Shown: positions 1-7,424, counted from the stretch's first letter. The stretch: 8,851 bases of DNA from Helicobacter sp. (GCA_029257755.1 JARIAP010000158.1:1-8851); one strand, 5' to 3'. Notes: a model not told the origin generated them from the sequence alone. Program-made: numbers and translations.

Positions 1-1
1 T

Positions 2-223
2 ATAACACTATTATTGCCTTTTGCTATAGAATTTATAAATTTAATTATTATTTTTTCATTGAAATATAAATTTGGAATCACAAATGATTCTATGCCTTTT
101 CTTATAAGTTTCAAGTGTAATAAAATATTAGAAAAATCCTATAAAAATGCGGAACAAAGATTGATACATAATGGTTTAGTGGATTATAAGAAAAAGTATT
201 ATAAAAATTATTACAAGATTTAG
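2..223 (+). CDS. C-terminal part of an unrecognised membrane protein (5' end outside window)
   Basis: The frame is open from the left edge, gives 73 residues and ends at TAG 221-223, so it is the tail of a gene that starts outside the window. A TTG at position 14 is the first possible start inside the window, but it has no ribosome binding site and the frame is open before it, so I do not treat it as the true start. The first 24 or so residues are strongly hydrophobic (LLLPFAIEFINLIIIFSL), fitting a last transmembrane segment. The remaining ~50 residues form a basic, Lys/Tyr-rich tail ending KKKYYKNYYKI, probably cytosolic. It converges on the minus-strand hsrA. I do not recognise the family. 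Confidence is for a real coding tail, not for a function. Confidence 0.5.
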   Translation: MTLLLPFAIEFINLIIIFSLKYKFGITNDSMPFLISFKCNKILEKSYKNAEQRLIHNGLVDYKKKYYKNYYKI

Positions 224-303
224 ATAAATCATTGTATCCTACAAAATTTAACTATTGCAAATATAAAACACAATTAAACTATATTTACTTATTTTATCAA
301 ATT

Positions 304-318
304 ATTATCTTCGATAAT
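304..318. terminator. Weak hairpin between converging genes
   Basis: ATTATC and GATAAT form a perfect 6-bp stem around a 3-base loop. It lies in the 159-bp gap between the plus-strand frame ending at 223 and hsrA, which ends at 383 on the minus strand, so it could act as a shared terminator. There is no clear U tract on either side and the stem is A+T-rich, so this is a weak candidate. Nothing else is visible in 224-382. Confidence 0.2.
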
Positions 319-382
319 TCATATGGTTTAAAATAACATGAAAATTTAATTGCTAAAAGGTATAATTTAATTTATATATTAA

Positions 383-1048
383 TTATTCTTTAGGATAACA
401 AAACCTATAACCTCTTCTCCTAACTGTTTCTATTGTATTAATATTAAGAGGTTTATCCATTTTTTGTCTTATTTGATTTATTGCTACTTCTATAACATTA
501 GGCGTTACAAGTTCTGGTTCATCCCAAATAGCATTTAGCAATTGATCTTTTGATACTATTTGATCTCTTTGTCTAGCAAGATGAGTTAGTACTTCAAATG
601 GCTTACCTTTAACTTCAACTTCTTTACCCCTAAAAGTTATCTTTTCTTCATCTGGCATAATTACTAAATCACCAATTTCTATCAAGTTGGAATCCCATAA
701 TTTTAATCTAGCTTGAATACGCGCAATTAATACTTCCATATTTATAGGCGATATAATATAATCGTCTGCACCATCTTTAAAAGCATTTACTTCATTTTGT
801 GTATCTTTATCACCTAAAATTATAACTGGAACTTTTGGGTATTTACATTTTACAACAGATATTATATCTTTTGCATCACCATCTAACAATTTAAAGCCAC
901 CAAGCACAATATCATAACTTCTAACGCTAATATGATATTCTCCGTCTTTTACATTATATGCAGAATCAATTTGATAGTTATTTTTTGTTAGTTCTTTAAT
1001 TACTAAATCTACTAAATCTTTATTACTATCTATAATTAAAATACGCAT
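383..1048 (-). CDS. hsrA: Orphan OmpR-family response regulator HsrA (HP1043 type), atypical receiver
   Basis: This is a 221-residue DNA-binding regulator close in length to H. pylori HP1043 (about 223). Residues 1-117 are a CheY-like receiver. Residues 123-221 are an OmpR/PhoB winged helix, with the conserved block KGKPFEVLTHLA (147-158), the recognition-helix region TPNVIEVAINQIRQKM (182-197) and the wing RRRGYRF (210-216). The receiver is degenerate. The phosphorylation aspartate after YDIVL is replaced by glycine (G51), the conserved lysine before the proline is serine (S100), and the N-terminal acidic pair is reduced to D7-S8. The family is known as an essential regulator without a partner kinase that acts unphosphorylated; the residues seen fit that. 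The start has AGGAG six bases upstream. It is the last gene of the minus-strand block, 251 bp after rpoD, with its own strong promoter. Confidence 0.95.
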   Translation of the reverse strand: MRILIIDSNKDLVDLVIKELTKNNYQIDSAYNVKDGEYHISVRSYDIVLGGFKLLDGDAKDIISVVKCKYPKVPVIILGDKDTQNEVNAFKDGADDYIISPINMEVLIARIQARLKLWDSNLIEIGDLVIMPDEEKITFRGKEVEVKGKPFEVLTHLARQRDQIVSKDQLLNAIWDEPELVTPNVIEVAINQIRQKMDKPLNINTIETVRRRGYRFCYPKE

Positions 1049-1076
1049 GAATTGCTCCTAGCAAAAACTATTGTTA

Positions 1077-1105
1077 ATTATAACATTATTTAACTTAACC
1101 TTAAA
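1077..1105 (-). promoter_or_regulatory. hsrA promoter with extended -10 and TTTAAG/GTTAAG repeat at -35
   Basis: On the minus strand, TGTTATAAT (1085-1077) is a perfect extended -10. Exactly 17 bases upstream of TATAAT, the -35 position is TTTAAG (1105-1100), followed directly by GTTAAG (1099-1094) and then TTAAA, a tandem TTAAG-type repeat. Predicted start of transcription is near 1070, about 20 bases before the ATG. TTTAAG-like half-sites are what I recall for HP1043/HsrA binding, and the H. pylori gene is autoregulated. That HsrA binds here is inference. The rest of the 1049-1299 gap is A+T-rich and shows no clear rpoD terminator. Confidence 0.65.
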
Positions 1106-1299
1106 CTTTTTTTAGAAAAAAATTAAACAAATATTAAATTCATAATATGTATTAAATAATAATGATAATTTTAAACTAGATATTAAAATTATTATAAAAT
1201 GATAATAAAATATATTATATTTAATACATAAGCATATAATATACTTTATTGTATTTTTAATTTTAATTCAAGTATATCAAATATCTAAAGTTATTTAAA

Positions 1300-3183
1300 T
1301 TAACCACCTAAATATTGTCTCAATTGACGCCCTATTCTTGGGTGTTTAAGCTTCTTTATGGCACTAGATTCTATTTGTCTTACTCTCTCTCTAGTAACAT
1401 TTAGGGCTTTTCCTATTTCCTCTAAAGTTCTATCACTTTCATCATCAAGTAAGCCAAATCTCATTTTTATTACGGCTTTCTCTCTTTCATTAAGTTGATC
1501 TAATACATTGTCTATTTGATGTCTTAAGTCTTCTTTTAACATTATATCCATAGAACTCATTGTGCTTTTATCTTCAACAAAATCACCAAATTTACCATCA
1601 TCATCATTACCAATTGGAGCTTCTAAACTTATTGGTTCTTTTGTAATTTTAATTACATTCTTAACCTTATCAACGCTTAATCCAACTTGATTAGCAATAG
1701 ATTCTACATCTAATTCTTCACCTTTTTCTTGTGCATGTTTTCTCATTAAATTTTTAATTTTATTAATTGTGTCAATCATATGTATTGGGATTCTAATAGT
1801 CCTTGCTTGATCTGCTATTGCACGACTAATTGCTTGTTTTATCCACCATGTTGCATATGTAGAAAATTTATATTGTTTGCGATACTCAAATTTATCTACC
1901 GCTTTCATTAACCCTATATTTCCTTCTTGTATTAAATCAAGAAATGGCAATCCTCTATTTGTATATCTTTTAGCAATACTTACAACAAGCCTCAAATTAC
2001 TTCTACTCATTTTAGTCTTTGCAATATCAGATATTTTTTTTCCACGCTTTATTTGCTCTAAAATCTCTTTTAATTTTTCTGGTTCAAGATTAAAGCCACT
2101 TTTACTAGCTTCTCTTGTTTTATAAAGCTTTTGAATCTCAACATAAGTGCCAACCATAGTATTTTCTGGAACTTGTGCTACTATGTCTTCTCTAGTCATA
2201 TTTGTAATGTTTTTTAATATCTTTTGATGATTATCTCTTAAACTATCATTAAACAAATTTAATCTATATTCTAGTCTTTTTAACTCTCTATCAAATCCAT
2301 CATCATTTTTTAAACTATTTTCCATAGCTTTTGTTAATTCATTAATTAATTTGCTAGTTGGTCCTAAAGCAAGTAATCTTTGCTTGAGAATATGCTTTTT
2401 ATGTGCAAGTAAAAGTGTATGTAATAGTTCCTCATCAACACTTCTAACAACACCTTGCCTTTCATATTCACCATCTTGATCTAAAATTAATAACCAATCA
2501 TTTTTTGCATCATTTAATGCTTGAAAACTCTCTAATACCTTTTCAATTCTTGCTTCATCTGCCTTTGTATTTTTCTTGTTTTTTATTTTATTGTCTTCAT
2601 CAAACTCATATTCATTTTCTTCATATTCAACATCATCAGAATCATCATCGCCTTGAGAATCTTCAAAACTTTTAAATAGCTCTTTAACCCTTCTTTCACG
2701 GTTAATTAATGCATCTTTATAATCATATATAAAATCTATTAAGTATGGCACAGAACAAATGGCATCTATTATAATATCTTCACCTTTTTCCATATCTTTA
2801 CTAAGATTAATTTCCTCTTCTTTACTAAGCAAAGGAATTTGTCCCATCTCTCTTAAATACATTCTAACCGGGCTATCACTTCTACTCCATTCAAGCAATT
2901 CTCTTTCTTTTTGAAAATCAAATTCTTCGCTAAGAGATTCTTCAATATTTTTTTGCTTTATCAAATCTGCCTTAATCTTATCTTGTTCATTTAAATTTTT
3001 TGCCATTTCCGATGAACTAATAAGTTGTTTTTTATTTGTTTTGCTAAGAGATTTTATTTTTTGTATGATAGACATATTTGGTTCTGCATCAATTGCTTGT
3101 GCTATTGATTCATATGATATACATTTTTCTTTTGTATTTTTAAATAAGCTTTCAAGTTTTTCATTAATTTTATTTGTTGCCAT
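1300..3183 (-). CDS. rpoD: Primary sigma factor RpoD (sigma-70)
   Basis: This 627-residue protein is the housekeeping sigma subunit that directs RNA polymerase to most promoters. Region 1.2 is at about 103-132 ([17 protein letters not shown]). The non-conserved region follows and contains a very acidic stretch at 174-197 ([20 protein letters not shown]). Region 2 is at 393-470, with [31 protein letters not shown], the core-melting/recognition helix [15 protein letters not shown] (442-456) and RTIRIPIHM. Region 3 is at about 471-545. Region 4 is at 563-620, with the helix-turn-helix [20 protein letters not shown] (586-605). It ends [14 protein letters not shown] as usual. Length is close to other Campylobacterota RpoD proteins. 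The ATG follows AAAGGAT at a normal distance. Two candidate promoters lie upstream. No damage is seen. Confidence 0.98.
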   Translation of the reverse strand: MATNKINEKLESLFKNTKEKCISYESIAQAIDAEPNMSIIQKIKSLSKTNKKQLISSSEMAKNLNEQDKIKADLIKQKNIEESLSEEFDFQKERELLEWSRSDSPVRMYLREMGQIPLLSKEEEINLSKDMEKGEDIIIDAICSVPYLIDFIYDYKDALINRERRVKELFKSFEDSQGDDDSDDVEYEENEYEFDEDNKIKNKKNTKADEARIEKVLESFQALNDAKNDWLLILDQDGEYERQGVVRSVDEELLHTLLLAHKKHILKQRLLALGPTSKLINELTKAMENSLKNDDGFDRELKRLEYRLNLFNDSLRDNHQKILKNITNMTREDIVAQVPENTMVGTYVEIQKLYKTREASKSGFNLEPEKLKEILEQIKRGKKISDIAKTKMSRSNLRLVVSIAKRYTNRGLPFLDLIQEGNIGLMKAVDKFEYRKQYKFSTYATWWIKQAISRAIADQARTIRIPIHMIDTINKIKNLMRKHAQEKGEELDVESIANQVGLSVDKVKNVIKITKEPISLEAPIGNDDDGKFGDFVEDKSTMSSMDIMLKEDLRHQIDNVLDQLNEREKAVIKMRFGLLDDESDRTLEEIGKALNVTRERVRQIESSAIKKLKHPRIGRQLRQYLGG

Positions 3184-3218
3184 ATTTTATCCTTTTTACT
3201 TGATAAACTAAATTTTTC

Positions 3219-3227
3219 ATTATATCA
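3219..3227 (-). promoter_or_regulatory. rpoD proximal promoter, extended -10
   Basis: The minus strand reads TGATATAAT, a perfect extended -10 (TGnTATAAT). The -35 position at a 17-base spacing is TTAAAA (3247-3242), so recognition would rest on the -10. Predicted start is near 3212, giving a leader of about 28 bases that includes the AAAGGAT ribosome binding site. Confidence 0.6.
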
Positions 3228-3330
3228 AACTAAAATAAATATTTTAAAAATAAACATTAGTCACAAAATAATATACTATATAAAATATAATAGTTTTTGC
3301 CTTTAGCTTTTAGATTGTATAAATTTATGT

Positions 3331-3367
3331 TTTATAACATTATAACTTAACTATACTTAAACTTAAC
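3331..3367 (-). promoter_or_regulatory. rpoD distal promoter candidate with three TTAAG repeats
   Basis: On the minus strand the order is GTTAAG (3367-3362), TTTAAG (3361-3356), four bases, GTTAAG (3351-3346), then TATAAT (3344-3339). The first GTTAAG is exactly 17 bases from TATAAT, the same layout as the hsrA promoter. A second extended -10, TGTTATAAA (3339-3331), overlaps the end of the first. The predicted leader is about 140-150 bases. The repeats resemble those at hsrA, so HsrA control of rpoD is plausible. The binding is inference. Confidence 0.45.
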
Positions 3368-3558
3368 ACTAAATCAATATATATTAATTAAAAACAAAAG
3401 GCATAATTATATTAATATGATATAAATATAAAAATTATAATTTATTGTCATATTTTATTATATTTTTTATTAAATTCTATATTACATCATGTTAGACTAA
3501 GCTTAATTGCTTATTACTTTTATTTCAACTAATCAAATTATTCATCAAAATAAGAATA

Positions 3559-3978
3559 TTACATAATATCAGCCTTAAGGGTTACAACACTAAATACATT
3601 TCCAACATCACATTTAAACTTCTTTGTACTTGAATAAGAACTATTACCTAAAAAACTTTTGATATTAATAATTTTATTACCATTTATTTTTATTGCTTTT
3701 TCTTGTAAATCTTTTAATGCAAACAAAAAAAGTTTTTGACATGCCATTTTAGAATCTTGTTTAAATATATTTTGTGTAATTTTACTAACAATAATATCTT
3801 TTTGCTTTATTTTTAGACGCCTTTTATTTACATTAAATTGAAATGAAATATTGTTATATAAAATGTTTTTTGCTTCTTTAGATTTTTTAAGATTTGGTAT
3901 TGAATATTCTTTAATATTACTTTCACCATACATAACATATATAAATATCAAAAATATTGTAGCTATATATTTTTTCAC
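3559..3978 (-). CDS. Small exported two-cysteine protein, relative of the family mislabelled 'excinuclease ATPase subunit'
   Basis: This is a 139-residue protein. Residues 1-18 are a signal peptide (MKKYIATIFLIFIYVMYG). There is no lipobox cysteine, so a soluble periplasmic form is likely. The start is GTG at 3978, supported by GGAG seven bases upstream; the ATG two bases earlier runs straight into a TGA. The C-terminal half follows a pattern I know from small secreted proteobacterial proteins: Cys (C80), then ALKDLQEKA (87-95), a G/N-N-K-I-I-N-I strand (100-106), a Ser-rich turn, Cys (C123), then a closing strand VVTLKAD. In that family the two cysteines are conserved and probably form a disulfide, and the fold is thought to resemble YbjQ/RcsF. 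Database names linking it to excinuclease are wrong: there are no Walker or zinc motifs. The gene starts 49 bp after the PBP gene ends and is probably co-transcribed with it. Function is unknown; an envelope role is inference from the signal peptide and its neighbour. Confidence 0.75.
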   Translation of the reverse strand: MKKYIATIFLIFIYVMYGESNIKEYSIPNLKKSKEAKNILYNNISFQFNVNKRRLKIKQKDIIVSKITQNIFKQDSKMACQKLFLFALKDLQEKAIKINGNKIINIKSFLGNSSYSSTKKFKCDVGNVFSVVTLKADIM

Positions 3979-4027
3979 ATTTTAACTCCAATTTATAAAA
4001 GAAAACATTATGCAATTTACATAATTA

Positions 4028-6103
4028 TTACCATATAACATTATCAATTTCACGCAATTTTTCTTGCTCTTCAATCTGGTCGTAGTTAATTCTTGATGTA
4101 TCTGTGTAATAAATAAACTCTTTACCAATTTGTTGTTGATACACGCCACTAGGTGTCCTAAAACTTCTCTGCATACCCGGATTAATATCTAAAACTTTTT
4201 TTATAAAATCAGCAAATACAGGCGCAGAAACATTTCCTCCATAAGCACCACCACCAATTGGTGTATTATCATCTCTTCCATACCAAATTATTGCTTGTAA
4301 ATCAGGAGTATAACCACAAAACCAAACATCTCTTGATTGATTTGATGTCCCCGTTTTACCTGCAATTTGTATTCCATTTACTCTAGCCCTATACCCTGTG
4401 CCTTTTTGAACTACATTTCTTAATATCGAAGTAATTAAAAATGCTTGTTGAGGTGTAGTAAATGTTGTTTGTGTAGTTTGAAATAAAGTTTCTTTTCCAT
4501 TAGGATCTATAATTTTTGCTACAACATAAGGTTTTACTATTGTTCCACTATTTGAAAATAAACTATATTGCATTGCAGCTTTCATAGGAGATAGGGATAA
4601 ACTACCTAACACAACGGTTAAATCTCTTGGAAAATTCTCAAATCCCATTTCATTTAAGCCATCATAAAGTGAGCCTTCAGTAATTTTTAAAGCAGTGTCT
4701 ATAGCTGGTATATTAAGTGATTTTTCAAGTGCAGTTTGCATGGTAACTGGACCTAAAAAATTTCTTGTATCATTATTTGGTTGCCACAACTTACCACCAC
4801 TTCCAAATCTCTTTGGAGAATCAATAACAATTTCTGCTGGAGAATACCCTTTATTAAATGCTATTTGATATACAAATGGTTTCATGGTGCTACCAAATTG
4901 TCTATTTGTCTGTGTTGCTCTATTAAATGAGCTTTTATTATGATCAACACCACCAACCATAGCTAATACTTCTCCTGTATGCGGATTTGTAACAACTATT
5001 GCACCATTTAAAGTGGTAGAGCTACTTGTATTTAACTCTTCAATTTCTGATTCTGTAAGTTTTGGTTTTTTTTGCCATTCTCTTGCTCTTTGTTCTCTAT
5101 CAGTTATACGAAATTGTATATTTTCAAATCCTTTTATTAAAGATTCTCTTGCTATCTTTTGATAATCAAGATCTATTGTTAAATATATCTTATATCCACC
5201 TGATTTTAGGTTTTCTATATCGCCTAACTCACGCAATGCTTCATCTACTACATATGGGGCTTTATTTTGTGTTAATGTTTGATTATATACTTTTGGAATT
5301 TCTTTAATACCATGATTAAATTCTGCTTGAGTAATCCACCCTAAATCATACATTCTTTTTAAAATTGCATTTGCACGATTTAATGAATTTTTTAAATGTC
5401 TTGTTGGATCATATTTTACAGGTGATTTTGGTAACCCAACAAGCATTGCTATTTCTTTTAAAGTTAATTGATTTAAGTTTTTTTTAAAATAACCTAATGA
5501 TGCTGTTTTAATGCCATAATAACCATGTCCTAAAAAAATGTAATTTAAATATCTTTCTAAAATTTGTTCTTTTGTTAAAACTTGTTCTGCTCTAATAGAA
5601 AGCAAAAATTCTTTTAATTTACGATTAAGTGTCCTATCACTTGTTAAAAGCATATTTTTTACAAGCTGTTGTGTTAATGTGCTACCACCCTCCATATATT
5701 TCATATTTACTACATTTTTAAACACTGCTCTTGCAATAGCATCAAAATTTACGCCCTCATGCTCAAAGAACATTGTATCTTCAACTGCTAATAATGCCTC
5801 AATTACTCTACCGGGTATTTCATCATATTTTGCATAAAACCTATATTCTTCATCAAATAAATTAGCAATTAAACGACCCTTAGAATCAAATACCTGTGTT
5901 ATTTCGTTTGGATGATAATCTATCATAGCATGAACTTGTGGAGACAATTCTTTATACAATTGATAACCATAATATCCAATAATGCCAGAAAATATTACAC
6001 CAATAGTCAAAAACATGTAAAAAAGAATTTTGAAGATTCCAAAAACACCTAATTTCTTAGTTGGTGTATCATAAATATCATCAAGATCTGTTGTTTTTGC
6101 CAT
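4028..6103 (-). CDS. pbpA: Class A penicillin-binding protein (PBP1A type): transglycosylase/transpeptidase
   Basis: This 691-residue bifunctional enzyme polymerises lipid II into glycan strands and cross-links the stem peptides at the outer face of the inner membrane. There is a short cytosolic N-terminus, then one membrane anchor at about 22-47. The GT51 transglycosylase domain is at about 70-255, with catalytic E108 in AVEDTMFFEHEG (106-117) and GGSTLTQQLVKN (139-150). A linker follows, then the transpeptidase at about 365-635, with STMK (nucleophile S405), SLN (462-464) and KTGT (583-586). All catalytic motifs are intact. The ATG follows TAGGA at a normal distance. The length fits Helicobacter PBP1A proteins (about 660). 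The symbol is the one used in H. pylori; ponA/mrcA would be equivalent. It lies 181 bp after rpmB and has a candidate promoter of its own. Confidence 0.95.
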   Translation of the reverse strand: MAKTTDLDDIYDTPTKKLGVFGIFKILFYMFLTIGVIFSGIIGYYGYQLYKELSPQVHAMIDYHPNEITQVFDSKGRLIANLFDEEYRFYAKYDEIPGRVIEALLAVEDTMFFEHEGVNFDAIARAVFKNVVNMKYMEGGSTLTQQLVKNMLLTSDRTLNRKLKEFLLSIRAEQVLTKEQILERYLNYIFLGHGYYGIKTASLGYFKKNLNQLTLKEIAMLVGLPKSPVKYDPTRHLKNSLNRANAILKRMYDLGWITQAEFNHGIKEIPKVYNQTLTQNKAPYVVDEALRELGDIENLKSGGYKIYLTIDLDYQKIARESLIKGFENIQFRITDREQRAREWQKKPKLTESEIEELNTSSSTTLNGAIVVTNPHTGEVLAMVGGVDHNKSSFNRATQTNRQFGSTMKPFVYQIAFNKGYSPAEIVIDSPKRFGSGGKLWQPNNDTRNFLGPVTMQTALEKSLNIPAIDTALKITEGSLYDGLNEMGFENFPRDLTVVLGSLSLSPMKAAMQYSLFSNSGTIVKPYVVAKIIDPNGKETLFQTTQTTFTTPQQAFLITSILRNVVQKGTGYRARVNGIQIAGKTGTSNQSRDVWFCGYTPDLQAIIWYGRDDNTPIGGGAYGGNVSAPVFADFIKKVLDINPGMQRSFRTPSGVYQQQIGKEFIYYTDTSRINYDQIEEQEKLREIDNVIW

Positions 6104-6122
6104 ATTTTTTCCTAAAAAATAA

Positions 6123-6199
6123 ATAATTCACGCATTCTATCTTATTTAAATAAAATCAAATTTAACTACATATTTATAAAATAGTGAATTATCATAGCA
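6123..6199 (-). promoter_or_regulatory. Candidate promoter for the PBP gene with a flanking 9-bp inverted repeat
   Basis: On the minus strand TGCTATGAT (6199-6191) is an extended -10 with one mismatch in the hexamer. Transcription would start near 6184, about 80 bases before the ATG. A perfect 9-bp inverted repeat, ATAATTCAC at 6123-6131 and GTGAATTAT at 6184-6192, brackets the leader. One arm overlaps the -10 and the other lies close to the ribosome binding site. The remaining gap (6200-6284) is A+T-rich with no clear rpmB terminator. Confidence 0.35.
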
Positions 6200-6284
6200 T
6201 ATAAAAAATAAAAGTTAAATAAATATAAACTAGTATAAAGGCTTTAAATATCAATATATTTTATTATTTACATATATACACAAT

Positions 6285-6476
6285 TTATTTACTTTTTTTC
6301 TTAAGAGTTCTTAAAGTAGAGGCTGCAACTTTAATTTTTATAGAAGTACCATCTTCTAATTTTAAACGCATACTTCTAAGATTTGGCAAACTTCTTTTTT
6401 TAGTTTTATTGTTTGCATGACTAACATTACAGCCCACCATTACACCTTTTGCAGTTATATCGCATCTTCTTGCCAT
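6285..6476 (-). CDS. rpmB: 50S ribosomal protein L28
   Basis: This 63-residue basic protein of the large ribosomal subunit has the family's N-terminal [11 protein letters not shown], the signature [18 protein letters not shown] (18-35) and the C-terminal [13 protein letters not shown] (48-60). Only C5 and C16 are present, so it is the form without the paired CxxC zinc-binding motifs, as in H. pylori as I recall it. Length is normal. The ATG follows AAGGAAT at a good distance. The gene begins 71 bp after def ends, and a promoter candidate lies in that gap, so it may be transcribed both with def and alone. Confidence 0.97.
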   Translation of the reverse strand: MARRCDITAKGVMVGCNVSHANNKTKKRSLPNLRSMRLKLEDGTSIKIKVAASTLRTLKKKSK

Positions 6477-6512
6477 TTTAATTCCTTATAAAATAATTGA
6501 AAATAAGCTTTG

Positions 6513-6546
6513 ATTCTATCTAAAAAAGTCTTATAGAACGCTTAAA
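6513..6546 (-). promoter_or_regulatory. rpmB promoter candidate with TTTAAG-N5-TATAAG repeat
   Basis: The minus strand reads TTTAAGCGTTCTATAAG (6546-6530), two TTTAAG-like half-sites 11 bases apart, then an 11-base gap that includes T6, then TAGAAT (6518-6513) as -10. Predicted start is near 6506, about 30 bases before the rpmB ATG. The first half-site begins two bases after the def stop codon. The 11-base spacing would put both half-sites on the same DNA face, as expected for an OmpR-type dimer. Binding by HsrA is inference. Confidence 0.4.
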
Positions 6547-6547
6547 T

Positions 6548-7060
6548 TTATTTTTTTTGATTTTTTCTAAGCTCCTTTTCAAACTTTTTTCTCTTAATCA
6601 ATGAAAGTTTATCTACAAATAGGATTCCATTTAAATGATCCATTTCGTGTTGTATTGCTACCGACATAAATCCTTCAAAAATATTTTCATGTTTAATACC
6701 ATTTCTATCATAATAATATAAAGATATTTTATCAAATCTTTTTACTTCTTCATAGAATCCGGGCACAGATAAACATCCCTCATTCCAAATTATTTCACCT
6801 TCTGTTTTCAATATAACTGGATTTATTATTTCAAGTAAATCTTCTTTACATTGCTCATTATCATCTTCTCGTGGTATATTTACAAGTAAAACTCTTAATG
6901 GATATGCAACCTGTATTGCTGCAAGTCCAACTCCATTACTATTTATCATGGTTTCATACATATTATCTAATAAATTATGTAATTCTACATCAAATTTAAT
7001 TACTTCTTTTGAAATTTTTCTCAATATTTTATTTGGATACTTTACAATATCTAAAATCAT
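6548..7060 (-). CDS. def: Peptide deformylase
   Basis: This 170-residue metalloenzyme removes the formyl group from the first methionine of new proteins in the cytosol. All three family motifs are present: GVGLAAIQ (43-50), EGCLS (94-98; metal ligand C96) and QHEMDH (137-142; ligands H138 and H142, catalytic E139). Length matches H. pylori Def (about 174). The C-terminus is basic ([14 protein letters not shown]). The ATG follows GGAG at eight bases. It is the first gene of the minus-strand block, ahead of rpmB, and is intact. Confidence 0.97.
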   Translation of the reverse strand: MILDIVKYPNKILRKISKEVIKFDVELHNLLDNMYETMINSNGVGLAAIQVAYPLRVLLVNIPREDDNEQCKEDLLEIINPVILKTEGEIIWNEGCLSVPGFYEEVKRFDKISLYYYDRNGIKHENIFEGFMSVAIQHEMDHLNGILFVDKLSLIKRKKFEKELRKNQKK

Positions 7061-7099
7061 ATTAATGCTCCATAAAAAGATTGCGATAATTCTACTTAA

Positions 7100-7105
7100 A
7101 TTATA
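7100..7105 (-). promoter_or_regulatory. def promoter -10 box
   Basis: A consensus TATAAT on the minus strand lies about 40 bases before the def ATG, giving a predicted start near 7093 and a leader of about 33 bases. The -35 position (AATACT) does not match consensus. The box is directly followed by TTTAAG (7100-7095 shares its last T), which could be a regulatory half-site or chance. Confidence 0.45.
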
Positions 7106-7186
7106 TAAACAATATACCTATAAGTATTTAAGCCAAGCTTACATTATTTTTAGTTTTTATCTTTATTGTTTGTTTGCATTTGTTGT

Positions 7187-7424
7187 TTATACCTCATCAC
7201 AAAAAATAGGTTTATTGTTAGCAAAGCAAATGGTAGGTGCAGGGGAGCTATGTATTACATCGCAATAAAACCAAACACATATAAGAATAGTCAAAGTGAT
7301 TAAAGGTATTAAAATTAAGAGTTTCCACCATTTAAACTTCCTATATGTTTGTATTGCTAAACTAATTGTAGTAATGGAATAAGCAGTATAATAGCTAGTA
7401 TAAGAAAAATTTATAAAGCTTCAT
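7187..7424 (-). pseudogene. Frameshifted small membrane protein gene, family unknown
   Basis: A minus-strand ATG at 7424-7422 is preceded by a strong ribosome binding site (GGAGG, four bases away), but its frame stops after nine codons (MKLYKFFLY). Removing one T from the T5 run at 7409-7405 joins it to a frame that stays open for about 70 codons to TAA 7187-7189. The repaired protein would be about 79 residues: an N-terminal hydrophobic/tyrosine-rich stretch, the basic segment TYRKFKWWK, a transmembrane segment (LLILIPLITLTILICVWFY) and an outside tail with three cysteines (SPAPTICFANNKPIFCDEV). The frame before the ATG is also open and hydrophobic (LLYVICFLLTLIAIRFGGG, back to about 7488), so the original gene may have been longer. 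No start codon exists in the downstream frame. I do not recognise the family. A sequencing slip in the T run is the alternative. Confidence 0.45.

Larger units (their letters stand above)
3184..3558. other. 375-bp A+T-rich gap between the small exported protein gene and rpoD
   Basis: No credible gene is seen on either strand. The half nearer rpoD carries two candidate minus-strand promoters (3219-3227 and 3331-3367). The other half (about 3370-3558) is nearly all A and T. It contains only a 5-bp inverted repeat near 3499-3514 (TAAGC/GCTTA) with no U tract, so no convincing terminator for the upstream genes is visible. I see no tRNA-like or riboswitch-like fold by eye. Confidence 0.6.

Noticed and set aside
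1877..2125. Plus-strand open frame inside rpoD
   Set aside because: It lies wholly antisense to conserved sigma-70 sequence and resembles no protein; it is a by-product of the rpoD codons.
3559..3978. Naming the small exported protein an excinuclease subunit
   Set aside because: It has a signal peptide and no ATPase or zinc-finger motifs; the common database label is an error.
5062..5307. Plus-strand open frame inside the PBP gene
   Set aside because: Antisense to an intact catalytic protein; its L/Y/F-rich composition is what reverse-reading of A+T-rich codons gives.
7066..7268. Plus-strand frame starting next to the def promoter (begins [12 protein letters not shown])
   Set aside because: It covers the def promoter and leader and runs antisense to the minus-strand membrane-protein remnant, which has a strong ribosome binding site. 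It is fairly protein-like, so a small doubt remains.
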